DNA of 64,000 nucleotides from Tetrapisispora phaffii CBS 4417 (taxonomy: Eukaryota > Ascomycota > Saccharomycetes > Saccharomycetales > Saccharomycetaceae): NCBI RefSeq assembly GCF_000236905.1, contig NC_016524.1, positions 310,001 through 374,000 on the forward strand. The letters run 5' to 3'. Position numbers and translations under genes: made by a program. Numbering within the stretch: the stretch's first letter is position 1; each line of letters begins with the position of its first letter. Below the pieces are notes generated by a model. The model had not been told where the DNA came from and did not search any database. It saw nothing but the letters and a program-made list of their open reading frames with translations. This document shows, in pieces, positions 1 through 10,204 of the stretch.

Positions 1-855
1 GAAAATTCTGAAGATTGGGTCTAAGACGAACATGTTGAAGGCTCTTTCCAATGGCTTACCATCAGCATCGGTTTCCTTAGAAGTCCACTTCTTAGTCTTT
101 GGGTTGAAGAAAGAGTCACCCCATAATCTTTCCATCATCTTCTCTTTGTCAACACCGAATTTCTTGGCGTATCTAGTAGCGAATTGACGAATGGTGAAGG
201 CCCAACCGTGTAAACCAGAACCGAAAGCGACGGTACCTCTTTGTGGGTAGACTTGAACATCACCTAAAACTTCATCAGCATAAGTGGAGATGATAACGTT
301 ACAAGATTCGACAGTTCTGGCGAAGGTTTGGTATAAATCCTCCTTTTCGACTTGTAATTCTAGTAAAGCTCTGTCGACTTTGTTAATACAGACGACTGGC
401 TTAATTCTTTCACCTAAAGCCTGTCTTAAGACGGTTTCAGTTTGGACACAAACACCTTCGATGGTGTCGACGACAACTAAAGCACCATCGGTGACTCTTA
501 AAGCGGCAGTGACTTCAGAAGAGAAATCGACGTGACCTGGGGAATCGATCAAGTTGATCAAGAAAGCGTTACCTTCAGTCTTTTGCTTGATGTCCTTGAC
601 ATCTTCATCAGCCATTTCTGAGTATAAAGAAATGGCGGTAGACTTGATAGTAATACCTCTTTCTTGTTCATCCTTTCTGGTATCGGTGAAACGAGCTTCA
701 CCAGCCTTAGCAGCGGAAATAATACCAGCTCTTTGAACTAAAGAATCGGTCAAAGTGGATTTACCATGATCGACGTGAGCAATAACGGACATGTTACGAA
801 CGTTAGTAACTCTGTCCATTAAAGCACGCATTTGGTCAACAGTGAAAGCAACCAT
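1..855 (-). CDS. EFT1: Translation elongation factor 2 (eEF2), N-terminal part
   Basis: The gene reads leftward from an ATG at 855 and leaves the window, so only about 285 N-terminal codons are present. The product is the GTPase that moves the ribosome along mRNA after peptide bond formation. The G1 motif AHVDHGKST lies at residues 26-34, the DSPGH motif follows, and NKVD is present, all typical of translational GTPases. Codon choice is strongly biased to preferred yeast codons, as expected for one of the most abundant proteins. S. cerevisiae has two identical copies, EFT1 (YOR133W) and EFT2 (YDR385W), so the symbol could be either. Neighbours from both S. cerevisiae regions follow to the right. 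Identification is certain; the choice of paralogue is not. Confidence 0.97.
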   Translation of the reverse strand, partial: MVAFTVDQMRALMDRVTNVRNMSVIAHVDHGKSTLTDSLVQRAGIISAAKAGEARFTDTRKDEQERGITIKSTAISLYSEMADEDVKDIKQKTEGNAFLINLIDSPGHVDFSSEVTAALRVTDGALVVVDTIEGVCVQTETVLRQALGERIKPVVCINKVDRALLELQVEKEDLYQTFARTVESCNVIISTYADEVLGDVQVYPQRGTVAFGSGLHGWAFTIRQFATRYAKKFGVDKEKMMERLWGDSFFNPKTKKWTSKETDADGKPLERAFNMFVLDPIFRIF

Positions 856-1032
856 TTTGAATTAATGTTTGATTTCTTGATTGCTTGGTTCTATTGATGA
901 GAAGAAATAAGAGCAGAAAAGATACGAAGAAATATACTGAAATATTAAAACATTAAATAAATATATAGATAAGAATTGAAGCTTTCAATTAACATGTAAC
1001 GCAATTTATATAACGAAAATTTAACAGATGAG
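856..1032. other. EF-2 gene 5' flank
   Basis: This AT-rich stretch lies directly upstream of the EF-2 start and ends at the assembly gap. It presumably holds the 5' untranslated region and part of the core promoter. I see no distinct upstream activator site in it. Confidence 0.5.
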
Positions 1033-1848
1033 NNNNNNNNNNNNNNNNNNNNNNNNNNNNNNNNNNNNNNNNNNNNNNNNNNNNNNNNNNNNNNNNNNNN
1101 NNNNNNNNNNNNNNNNNNNNNNNNNNNNNNNNNNNNNNNNNNNNNNNNNNNNNNNNNNNNNNNNNNNNNNNNNNNNNNNNNNNNNNNNNNNNNNNNNNNN
1201 NNNNNNNNNNNNNNNNNNNNNNNNNNNNNNNNNNNNNNNNNNNNNNNNNNNNNNNNNNNNNNNNNNNNNNNNNNNNNNNNNNNNNNNNNNNNNNNNNNNN
1301 NNNNNNNNNNNNNNNNNNNNNNNNNNNNNNNNNNNNNNNNNNNNNNNNNNNNNNNNNNNNNNNNNNNNNNNNNNNNNNNNNNNNNNNNNNNNNNNNNNNN
1401 NNNNNNNNNNNNNNNNNNNNNNNNNNNNNNNNNNNNNNNNNNNNNNNNNNNNNNNNNNNNNNNNNNNNNNNNNNNNNNNNNNNNNNNNNNNNNNNNNNNN
1501 NNNNNNNNNNNNNNNNNNNNNNNNNNNNNNNNNNNNNNNNNNNNNNNNNNNNNNNNNNNNNNNNNNNNNNNNNNNNNNNNNNNNNNNNNNNNNNNNNNNN
1601 NNNNNNNNNNNNNNNNNNNNNNNNNNNNNNNNNNNNNNNNNNNNNNNNNNNNNNNNNNNNNNNNNNNNNNNNNNNNNNNNNNNNNNNNNNNNNNNNNNNN
1701 NNNNNNNNNNNNNNNNNNNNNNNNNNNNNNNNNNNNNNNNNNNNNNNNNNNNNNNNNNNNNNNNNNNNNNNNNNNNNNNNNNNNNNNNNNNNNNNNNNNN
1801 NNNNNNNNNNNNNNNNNNNNNNNNNNNNNNNNNNNNNNNNNNNNNNNN
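1033..1848. other. Assembly gap (816 N)
   Basis: A run of N replaces the sequence. It is followed immediately by a TA dinucleotide tract, which may have caused the assembly break. It sits upstream of the EF-2 gene, where VPS17 lies in S. cerevisiae, so loss of VPS17 cannot be fully concluded. The gap alone is shorter than a normal VPS17 gene of about 1.6 kb. Confidence 0.98.

Positions 1849-1852
<4 letters not shown>

Positions 1853-1891
<39 letters not shown>
1853..1891. repeat. (TA)n microsatellite
   Basis: An almost pure TA dinucleotide run borders the assembly gap. A second short set of TA/TGCATA units lies near 1953-1980. These are simple repeats with no coding potential. Confidence 0.9.
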
Positions 1892-1893
<2 letters not shown>

Positions 1894-2039
1894 ATTTCCA
1901 GATGTTGTAACGAAGTGAGAAGAAAATTTTTTCTTCTCAGAGAGAGCTAACTAATATATATGCATATATGCATATATATAATACGTTTTCAATGCCCGTG
2001 TGTTAAAGTTTCGTAAAAAATATCATTTACAAAATAAAT

Positions 2040-3250
2040 ATGGCTTGGTTGTTTTATGCTGTTGCCGTGTTCGACGGTCGTTAAAAAGGAGAGAAAATGA
2101 TGGTTTTTGGTTTGTTTGGTCGGGTCAACTCGATTAGTCCTGGGTTTTGTACGGCGCATTGGGTGTTTTGATGTTGGGACATGTCGTTATCTCACGTCCA
2201 TCACGTGTTTTGTTAGGAGAGAAAAAAGAACGTATTACCGTTGTGTGTAGATTGTGCGGATATATGTGTCAAGTGTCAGGGTATAATCGTGGTCTGCGTG
2301 TTTCGCAACGGTGTTCCCGCTGGTTCTGGGGGAGTCGGTTGACGTGACTTGTGCTCGGGGAGAATAGATCTGACAAATCAGTCCACGACGCTCCTGCCTT
2401 GTTTGTTGACTGTGTCGTGTTCTGGGCACAGAGCGACATTGAGTGTCTGGTGCATGTCGATGTTCTCACACGGAGACTAAAGCATGTGCGCAGTATCATG
2501 ATGGATGAGTGGTTTCCGCCTAGGCTGGTGTTGTGAACACGCGGATCTCCTTGATGCACTGCAGACTGGCTTGATATCGGTCCTCGCCTCTATAATTATC
2601 GCACTACTGGCTAGTAACAAGAAGGCAAGACAGAACAGCGTTGGAGGTAACGGCGTAGAACGGGTTGTGCACAAAAACCCGCTTGCTGTGAGTTACTGTA
2701 TCTCTGTGTCTGTCTATGCGGCTGTATTCTAGGACGCGTTGTAATTATGTACGTTCACTCTACATTCGCGGGTTACAGAACAGAACGCATTCCCATCAGA
2801 CATCATGGAGTTGTCGCGCGCTCAGGGTACAATAGACAGGTCCCCTCATGGGGGGTATGGGTGTTCACTTTTACTACTGCGCGATGCTTTGGTGGTCAGC
2901 ATATATGACTATTGCCAGTTCTCGTAACATGTTGATGAAGTGAGTTGCCGTTTTAACCATCGCTTCTAACTCTATAGCGCGTAAGCACTATTTGACTAAA
3001 CGACGATCTTAAAAAACTCTTGGACAGCTGCTTGGTTCAATAGCGTCTGCAGTGTACTGAACTAAACATTAATCGTTACAGTACGCATGTACAGGGTGGA
3101 GAGAAAACAGGGCATGCTCTGCCTCCACATTGTGGTGTCTTTACAAGTGTATGTTAACTGTTGGCACGAACCAGTCATCTCAGATGCTGTTAAAGATCGA
3201 CGCTGTTTTCATTACCAATTCGCAATTAAGTAATCCAGTTATAATGTCAC
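2040..3250. other. GC-rich island without a recognisable gene
   Basis: Base composition changes sharply here. Sample lines near 2281 and 2401 count to about 52-57 percent G+C, against roughly one third or less in other intergenic DNA of the window. No open frame exceeds about 100 codons on either strand, and none of the translations resembles a yeast protein I know. I looked for the diagnostic ends of U1, U2, U4, U5, U6, SRP RNA and RNase P RNA and did not find them. A Rap1-like site sits at 2852-2864. It could be a structured non-coding RNA, an unusual promoter region, a decayed gene or foreign DNA. Confidence 0.55.
2852..2864 (-). promoter_or_regulatory. Rap1-like site
   Basis: The minus strand reads ACACCCATACCCC, which matches the Rap1 core ACACCCRYAC. 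Rap1 activates translation genes, including EFT genes, in S. cerevisiae. The site is about 2 kb from the EF-2 start across the gap, so its target is uncertain. Confidence 0.4.
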
Positions 3251-3490
3251 GCTCAATAAAGGACCCTCTCCATAAAGTGCCTTCTTGAAAGTTAGTTAAA
3301 AACGAAGAATTTCACCATTTTTTCGGAGGAATCTATTGAACGAATTATTTTTCATCAATTCCATCCGAGCTTTAATAAACTGATATATAAATACAAGTCA
3401 CGTTATGGAGGTATACTCTCATGCGGAAGTAGTAATCAACATTACGCATTAAAGTATGTCAAATAAGACAAATATTGTTGCATGGATTAA

Positions 3491-4159
3491 ATGCTAAGAC
3501 TATCGAAAATGACTAACTTTCAATTGAAGGAAACAGTCAGAACTAACAGAATAAAGTCGGTTGTGTTTGACATGGATGGTACATTGTGCCTGCCACAACC
3601 TTGGATGTTCGTAGAGATGAGGAAGTCCATTAGTCTGCACGACAAGTCAGTTGATATACTAGATTTCATCAAATGGTTGCCGACTGAAGAAGCTAGGGCA
3701 GTTGCAAGCAGTAACATTGCAAGTGTTGAAAACAAAGCAATGTTAGAGATGGTACCTCAACCTGGATTGATTCCGTTATTGAAATATTTACATCAAAATA
3801 ACATCAGTAAAAATATATGCACACGAAATTTGATTGGTCCAGTCCATTACTTCATATCTAATTTCATTGAACCTACCGTGTTGCAAAATTTCGAAAATAT
3901 TCTGACTCGAGATTTCGTACCCACAAAACCAAATCCAGATCCTATACTGAACATCATGCAAAAGTTAGACCTGCGAGCAGATGAAATATTAATGGTGGGG
4001 GACTCGATGGATGACATGCTCAGCGGCAAAGCAGCAGGATGTACAACAATCTTATTAGAAAATGAGATAAATAAGCACCTCAAAGATACGAACAGGGAAT
4101 ATATAGACATAGTGGTTAAAGATTTATCCGAAATAATCGATATTATTGAGCGTCTATAA
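3491..4159 (+). CDS. HAD-family hydrolase, YOR131C orthologue
   Basis: The protein of 222 residues is a haloacid-dehalogenase-type phosphatase of unknown substrate. Motif I, FDMDGT, lies near residues 26-31, and the nucleophilic aspartate is followed by the LCLPQPWMF stretch shared with YOR131C. The Lys region TKPNPDP and motif IV MVGDSMDDM are present in order, so the catalytic set is complete. Length agrees with the 218-residue S. cerevisiae protein. A second ATG at codon 7 (3509) fits the yeast start better, so the true protein may be six residues shorter. It lies next to the EF-2 gene as in S. cerevisiae, where only VPS17 separates them. Confidence 0.92.
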   Translation: MLRLSKMTNFQLKETVRTNRIKSVVFDMDGTLCLPQPWMFVEMRKSISLHDKSVDILDFIKWLPTEEARAVASSNIASVENKAMLEMVPQPGLIPLLKYLHQNNISKNICTRNLIGPVHYFISNFIEPTVLQNFENILTRDFVPTKPNPDPILNIMQKLDLRADEILMVGDSMDDMLSGKAAGCTTILLENEINKHLKDTNREYIDIVVKDLSEIIDIIERL

Positions 4160-6182
4160 CCTGACTTGAGATCGCATGTTAACAGTCATAAAATAAACTC
4201 ACGCAATTCAAAACGGACAAAAAGGTAAAACCGAGATATCAGCAGCTGTTTCAGGGATTGTCTGAGAATATATAGTTACTACATCGGTTTTTACGAGTTA
4301 ATTAATTAATAATAAGACCATCTATATTTACTATAGTTTCAAACAGGAGACAGCCCGTAAAACTAGCTAGTGTTCCGTATTACCTCTTGGCATATTCACC
4401 TTCTAGTATACATAGCTAATATACTTTTATACGGAGATATTTGGCAAGACATAGATATATATATACCTTTCCTAATCGGAAACCAACTGAAGACAGGGTA
4501 AAGAGCATGCCACTAGATCCCAATTTTGTAACTGTGGGTAAGATGGAGAAAGAATAGGTACGCTCTATTCGGAAAAAAAAGAAATGACAACACAACAAGC
4601 AGGGCAGAAGAATGGACGTACCGGAAGAACACGAATGATAAAATATATATCAAAAGGAAACGCGTGACTACAGGTTGAGGATGATATTCCACTAAAAACC
4701 ATTTTGTTCGGCCTGATCAAAAAACTGGAATTCCAATTATATTTAATATCATTTTTTGGTGAATTATAAGTTGTTGCACTACTCCATTGCATAAGCAATA
4801 AAAAGAAAGCACAATTCTGCTGGTATCTTGAATAACAAAGCATCAGCTACGGCCATGGAAAGCAATACGACTTTAACCCTCAAAAAAATCTGTATTATAA
4901 TTATTATGTAAAGCGGTACTGTATCTCTCTCCCTTCGTCCCTCTGGCACATACACGCACACGCTCTCTCTTTCTCTCCGCGGCTAAAGAGACCCTCTTTG
5001 TTGCCAAAGCGTTAGATATTCATGTCCTCTATAAAACTTATGATAGTACGAAAACGCTGGCAAGAGAGCAAACGCGGAATATGCAGAAAAAAAGAAATTC
5101 AATCCATCTAAATTAAAATCTAAAAAAGAGACTTCCCTGGGAGAAGTTAGCGTTGCAAAAAATTCCCAATCTGAGATCTCATCTCACACACAATAAACAC
5201 AGATACAGTAGTAGAAGGAGAATCTTAATTACAGGTCACAATCCTTTCAGTTGATCTTGTTTTCAATTTAATTTCCTCATGTTGTCAATCTGTACAATGA
5301 TTTCTGCGTTAATTCGCTATTTCATTTTCGATAGTCCCTCAGTATGATTTGAAGACACATTCATATTTTTCCGTGACTATATGAGATTTCGCAACCGCAA
5401 AGGGAAATAGTCCGTTTATTTTTGGTGTGATATCACTGCTATTCCGATATCCCTGCTACAAAACAATGGGAAGTTCTCCAAAATGAAAATGAAAAACATT
5501 GTCTGGGGCGAAAAAAAAAGACAAAAAGAAAAAACATCACAAAATTATTTTTTCAGTGTTTTCTATTGTATTTATAATTGTTTCTTTTTCGTTGTGCTGC
5601 AAGATTTTTCAAGCTCATCGCCTAAATATCTGGAAAAAATTATTTCTTAATTTATTCATTATTTTTTTACAGAGATTTGGCACATACCTTCAATTGGATT
5701 CAGTATTAGGAAGAAGAACGAAGAGACAGTTTGATTCAAATTAACATTGATATATTTTTAAAAATTTTCTGTTTTTTTCTTGGGATTACACAGATAATTA
5801 TGGTGAGAAGTTAATAGAAGATGCTCTAACATCATTTTTAAAAATTCAAATGACTCTATATGTTAATTATAATGCAAGCTACTTTCCAAAGTGAATGGGA
5901 AACAAAAATAAAATAAAAAAACTTTTGATCAAGAATTTCATTGTCTTCCATGTTTATATATAAATAAATATATTTCGATGATGTTTGGTTGTTAAATTCC
6001 AAATACTCATTTACGTTCAGCCTCACCATCTGTTTAAAAGAAATAATTCTTTATTTTTTTATTTTGTTACTATCTACTGAGTATTCTTTTTTTAAGTATT
6101 TTATATTCTCCCTCTTCCATTCTCTTTAACACCATCAAAAAATACATCAGTAAAAAAACTACATATTTATCATATTATTAAG
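4160..6182. other. Intergenic region before ATO3
   Basis: These 2 kb separate two genes on the same strand. I see no coding frame with an ATG start worth reporting. A pyrimidine-rich tract (CTCT runs) occupies about 4920-4980 and is followed by a stretch of higher GC content to about 5090. The rest is AT-rich with several A and T runs. It probably holds a long ATO3 promoter; RPP2B, expected in this neighbourhood in the ancestral order, is not here. Confidence 0.5.
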
Positions 6183-6974
6183 ATGAACAAAGAATCTGGT
6201 TCGGAACATGTGTATGACCAATCCTCCTCAAATATTGAAAGGACAACAATCCAAGATATCACCTGTGATGGTGATATCATTGCTATGGGTTCAAATTTAT
6301 ACAGAAAAAGTGATTTAATTAAAATTCTATCAGAAAACAATGGCCTTGCGTATGCTCCTCAACATCAACAATCAACTGCAAGAAAATTAGCTAATCCAGT
6401 TCCATTAGGCTTAGCTTCATTCTCTTTGTCTTGTTTGACTTTGTCTTTAGTTAACGCTAACGTTCGTGGTGTTACTGAAAATAAACTTTTGATTTCAACA
6501 TTTATGTTCTTTGGTGGTGCTATTGAATTATTTGCTGGTTTACTATGTTTTGTTACTGGTGACACATATGCCATGACCGTGTTCTCTTCTTTCGGTGGTT
6601 TTTGGATTTCTTACGGTTGTATTAACACAGATCAATTTCATAGTATCTCAGCCTATGCAGATGATCCAGTAATGTTACAAAACGTAACAGGTTTCTTTTT
6701 AGCTGGTTGGGTGGTTTTCACGTTTTTGGTCTTAATGTGCACATTAAAGAGTACGTGGGGTTTATTTGGTTTGCTATTCACTTTGGATCTAACTTTCTTA
6801 TTTCTGTGTATCGGTAATTTCATTGGTAATAACAATGTTAAGATGGCAGGTGGTTATTTCGGTATCATCAGTAGCTGTTGCGGTTGGTATTCGTTATACT
6901 GTATGCTTGCAGACTCAAAGAATACATACTTTCCAATACCTGCTACCACTATGCCAAATTTCCCAGACGCTTAA
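6183..6974 (+). CDS. ATO3: Ammonium/acetate transporter-like protein, ATO3
   Basis: The 263-residue protein belongs to the GPR1/FUN34/YaaH family of plasma-membrane transporters, thought to export ammonium or move acetate. The family signature NPVPLGLASF lies at about residues 71-80, at the start of the first of six predicted hydrophobic segments. The N-terminal 65 residues are hydrophilic and the C-terminus is short, as in the family. Position near NKP1 and the EF-2 gene matches YDR384C (275 residues), so ATO3 is preferred over ADY2 or ATO2. Confidence 0.9.
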   Translation: MNKESGSEHVYDQSSSNIERTTIQDITCDGDIIAMGSNLYRKSDLIKILSENNGLAYAPQHQQSTARKLANPVPLGLASFSLSCLTLSLVNANVRGVTENKLLISTFMFFGGAIELFAGLLCFVTGDTYAMTVFSSFGGFWISYGCINTDQFHSISAYADDPVMLQNVTGFFLAGWVVFTFLVLMCTLKSTWGLFGLLFTLDLTFLFLCIGNFIGNNNVKMAGGYFGIISSCCGWYSLYCMLADSKNTYFPIPATTMPNFPDA

Positions 6975-7253
6975 TTTTACTAGAAGGGCTAAGCATCAAT
7001 TACAAGTATTACAATTGTAATTTTATAGACACAAAAAGATAAAAAATTATTATTAAAAAAAACCTTGCATTAATCAATCTTTTACAATTAAAAAAACATA
7101 ATAAAAATGTATACTTAATATATAATTTAATTAATAAAAATTTTGGTAATTATTTCTATAATGTATGAGTTGATGGGATATAATATGGTAAATTTGGTAA
7201 TTAAGTCGATTATACTGAGAGTTAACTGTAAAGAAAATTAATTAAAAAAAATA

Positions 7254-7326
7254 CTCCCGGAACGGGGAATTGAACCCCGATCCCGCACGCGACAAGCGCG
7301 GATTCTAACCATTAAACTATCCCGGA
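7254..7326 (-). tRNA. tRNA-Asp (GTC), atypical acceptor end
   Basis: The minus strand folds into a cloverleaf beginning TCCGGGATAG. The anticodon loop TTGTCGC carries GTC, and the A-box-like TAGTTTAATGG and B-box-like GGTTCAATTCC are intact. A run of T follows the 3' end as a Pol III terminator. The body matches yeast tRNA-Asp closely, but position 1:72 is a U-G wobble and the discriminator base appears to be A instead of the usual G. A solo LTR lies 111 bases upstream, a typical position for Ty insertions near tRNA genes. Confidence 0.85.
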
Positions 7327-7431
7327 TTCTATTACAGAAACCATCAAATTTAAAGAAAGTTGATGATAACGTGGTTTTGGGTTTGGAAAAGCTCCAAAGT
7401 TGTTTGTACTCAGAACTTAAACCCACAAGAT

Positions 7432-7793
7432 ATTTTTGTTGGAAATGTCACTGGACGTATAAGTGAATATACGATACCAGATATTACCTTTTTAGGAGAT
7501 TATTGTTGCAAACCTGAAACAATAGTGCCTGCAAGAATGTAATAGCAGAATTTCTAATGCATAAATAGTACTGTAGAACCATCAGTCTGCCGTACGTGTT
7601 CAACTCGACGACGTCGTTTCGTTGGACAGAACGGTAGATTGGAATATTATGTATATATAAACCCCGGTAATCAGTAGTAAATAATTCATTGATCCAGGTC
7701 CAAGAGACCAGAGAGATTAATCTAATTATATAGTATATAATTTAACCACATTTTAATATATTAAAGCAATGAATTCAACTATTGAGCAATTTT
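7432..7793 (+). mobile_element. Solo LTR, family A, with target-site duplication
   Basis: A 352-base element at 7437-7788 begins TGTTGGAAATG and ends GAGCA, so it has TG...CA ends. It is flanked by the direct repeat ATTTT at 7432-7436 and 7789-7793. A close copy occurs at 52611-53367. The first bases match the start of the S. cerevisiae Ty1/Ty2 delta LTR (TGTTGGAA). A TATA-like stretch precedes an ATG at 7769 whose short frame (MNSTIE) runs out of the LTR, as gag does in Ty1. No internal region remains, so it is a solo LTR left by recombination. It inserted 111 bases upstream of tRNA-Asp. Confidence 0.93.
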
Positions 7794-8470
7794 GTCATAT
7801 AATTTTACAATCCAATTTGTATTTGATCCAGCGGTTAAAAATACTAGCCAAATATCACACATGCAAACTTTCAAAGACATATATGTAGCTAATAAGTTCT
7901 CTGCATCGTTCCTCTGATAAGAAAAAAAATCAGAGCTGCTCTTAAACAAATTCAGAAATTATATTTCCTTCATGTATTTTTGCTTTCAAGTCAAATTAGG
8001 GAAGAAAACATTAAAAGTATTTTCATCACCATATAGCATTAATTTAATAAGAATTTATAAGATCGATAACTCCCTTGATTATTTACACTGAGTTCTTCAA
8101 GTTAACCTGATGCGTTGACTTTGGATAGATTTTAATTAAAATATTTAGCAAGCGAACATTCTATTTTAGCTATATTTTCAAGTTTTAAAAACATTAAAAA
8201 GGATAAACAAGCTATTCTTCTACGTCAGGTGAATCACTTGCACTGCTATTTTATTAATACCAATTTCATGATTAAACAATATCATAGTGTCATTCTTTTA
8301 AAGTAATTTAAGGTGCTGTGTTTTCAAATTTATTTAACGCGTCTCCAGCTAGATGCGTTAGGTATAAAAATAAAAGTAAAAAGATGTAAATTCAAATTCA
8401 AAAGCCTTGCTAGTTAGCAAATTAATTTGATCAGCGCAAACTGCTACTGCCCCATGACAAACTACCAATA
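7794..8470. other. NKP1 upstream region
   Basis: AT-rich DNA between the solo LTR and NKP1. Apart from an MCB element at 8337-8342 I see no distinct feature. Confidence 0.5.
8337..8342. promoter_or_regulatory. MCB element (ACGCGT) before NKP1
   Basis: The palindrome ACGCGT lies about 130 bases before the NKP1 start. It is the core recognised by the G1/S factor MBF. A single hexamer can occur by chance. Confidence 0.4.
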
Positions 8471-9214
8471 ATGTATTCAGAAATCCTTGATTATATTGAA
8501 AAGGAAGTTAACAACTCTGTCAATACTTCGATCAATAATATAAGCAAGTTAGATGACATTCCGCATGATTTATTGTACCTGATCACACAAGAATATAATA
8601 AAAATCAAGGATTAAAGCTATCACAGAACAAAAAAGATCTACTAGCCAAGAACATATATGACTTGGAACAAGAATTAAGACGTTCACAAATTTTACAAAT
8701 AAATGAGTTCGTTGGGGAAGTACCTAAATATTCGATTGGTACAGAAATATTGAAACAGAATGCAAAGTCGAAAGATCTAAATGACTCCATATCTATAAAC
8801 AAATTAATATCTGATATATTCAACTTACCACAAATGTCTTTAGTTCGTGGCCTAGACGAAGATACTGAAGATGAACAAGAAAAAAAATATTTAACGACAT
8901 TAAATGAATATAACAACATTAGAGATGAGTTAACTAATAAATGTACCGCTATAATATATGGTGAGAGTATCTTAAAAAATATACATGAAGACACTGAAAT
9001 CTTAACAACTTTATTTAAGGCAATTGAACAATTCCAGGGATCTGAAACTCAAAATAATGGAAATTCAAATCCATCTACATATTTAAATAACTACAATTCA
9101 GATCTAAAAAGAAACCTACAAGAACTAGAACTACTCTTAGAAGAAACAGTCAAGTCACGATCTGTTACAAAAGTAACCAAAGAGAAAATAGATACACTTT
9201 TTAATAATTTATAG
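8471..9214 (+). CDS. NKP1: Kinetochore protein Nkp1
   Basis: The 247-residue hydrophilic protein is rich in Asn, Asp, Glu and Lys and has predicted helical, coiled-coil-prone stretches over most of its length. It contains no enzymatic motif. Nkp1 is a non-essential subunit of the Ctf19 (CCAN-like) inner kinetochore complex, paired with Nkp2. The assignment rests on length (238 in S. cerevisiae), general sequence character and exact placement next to ATO3, as YDR383C is next to YDR384C. Sequence similarity alone would be weak, since this family evolves fast. Confidence 0.8.
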   Translation: MYSEILDYIEKEVNNSVNTSINNISKLDDIPHDLLYLITQEYNKNQGLKLSQNKKDLLAKNIYDLEQELRRSQILQINEFVGEVPKYSIGTEILKQNAKSKDLNDSISINKLISDIFNLPQMSLVRGLDEDTEDEQEKKYLTTLNEYNNIRDELTNKCTAIIYGESILKNIHEDTEILTTLFKAIEQFQGSETQNNGNSNPSTYLNNYNSDLKRNLQELELLLEETVKSRSVTKVTKEKIDTLFNNL

Positions 9215-10204
9215 AATAAAGGAATACATCAACCCGTATCAACAAATATAAAAATAGCATTAGTGACCTGTAGTCTCATCTTTGTTGCTAATTTATAAAA
9301 AATATCACCTTTTATATATTCAATGCCACTTTCTTAAGATTATTTCAATTATGACTAACATAGTTCGAGATGAGTAATAATTGAAATTTCAAAGTTCGTA
9401 TTCTCACTTTCTACACAGTTTTCATAGTAAACAAAGAATTTTGAAAAACTTGAAAATTACGTTTCGAAAATAAAAATTATTGTCATTATGAAGATTTAGA
9501 TAAAACTTTCTTTGTGAGAAGTAGACTAGGTTATGCTGATACTACTACTACCGGAACCAAATTAACAAAACATCTTCTGCATCACCCTAGAGGAACTCAG
9601 ATATATGCTTCTGATCGATTATCATTTTCATTTGTGTGTAATGAATGAGTCTATGGTTTCTATTGAGTCACCTTAAGTTATTCATCTCTTTACTATTGAA
9701 GTTTGCCCACTTTTTCCATTTCTTTTATTAATTGTGAACAAAAGCAAAGCAAAGGTTCCCTCGTTGCTCCTTACATTGACAGAAAAATTGTCTTCACAAT
9801 TGTAAGTGGCTGTTTTGCATTAGTTTGTGTTGTAACGATACAGTAAGTTAAGCTAATTCCTCACGTGAAAATACATTAGCTTGTTTTACTTACTAGCAGG
9901 GAACTCCAGATCAATATAGAAAAAGTTCAATTATCTCATCGGTATCTTATACACATTTATAAATATATAAATATATATATAAGAGCCATTAAAGGGAACC
10001 ATTATAAGCGAGTGTTCAACATATTGTTCTTCTCCAAAGTAATTGTTGTATTGAACATACATCATAAAAAGGTACTGATTTTCACATAAGGCATCCCATC
10101 TATACTCCAGAGAAGATTTTATTTTTTACTAAAAATAAGTAAATATCTGCATTTATTTTTTTCATTCATTTACTATCATTTGCATTTTACAGCATATATC
10201 ATAC
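9215..10204. other. ORT1 upstream region
   Basis: A 990-base gap between NKP1 and ORT1 on the same strand. It holds a perfect TCACGTGA Cbf1-type palindrome at 9861-9868 and a TATA-rich stretch near 9959-9982. Nothing else is recognisable. Confidence 0.5.
9861..9868. promoter_or_regulatory. Cbf1/E-box palindrome TCACGTGA
   Basis: The perfect palindrome lies about 340 bases before ORT1. It matches the RTCACRTG-type site of Cbf1 in its core CACGTG and could also bind other bHLH factors. It is not part of a centromere, because no CDEIII follows. Confidence 0.45.

Noticed and set aside
2147..2732. Several short overlapping frames (60-96 codons) on both strands in the GC-rich island
   Set aside because: They overlap each other, match no family I know, and are the expected by-product of GC-rich DNA with few stop codons.
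2040..3250. Telomerase RNA or a spliceosomal snRNA in the GC-rich island
   Set aside because: No template-like repeat of convincing length, no Sm site in place and no match to known 5' ends; the locus is also not the known position of these genes in S. cerevisiae.
5499..5744. 81-codon Lys-rich frame before ATO3
   Set aside because: It starts with TTG, has poly-Lys and random hydrophobic runs, and shows no family resemblance.
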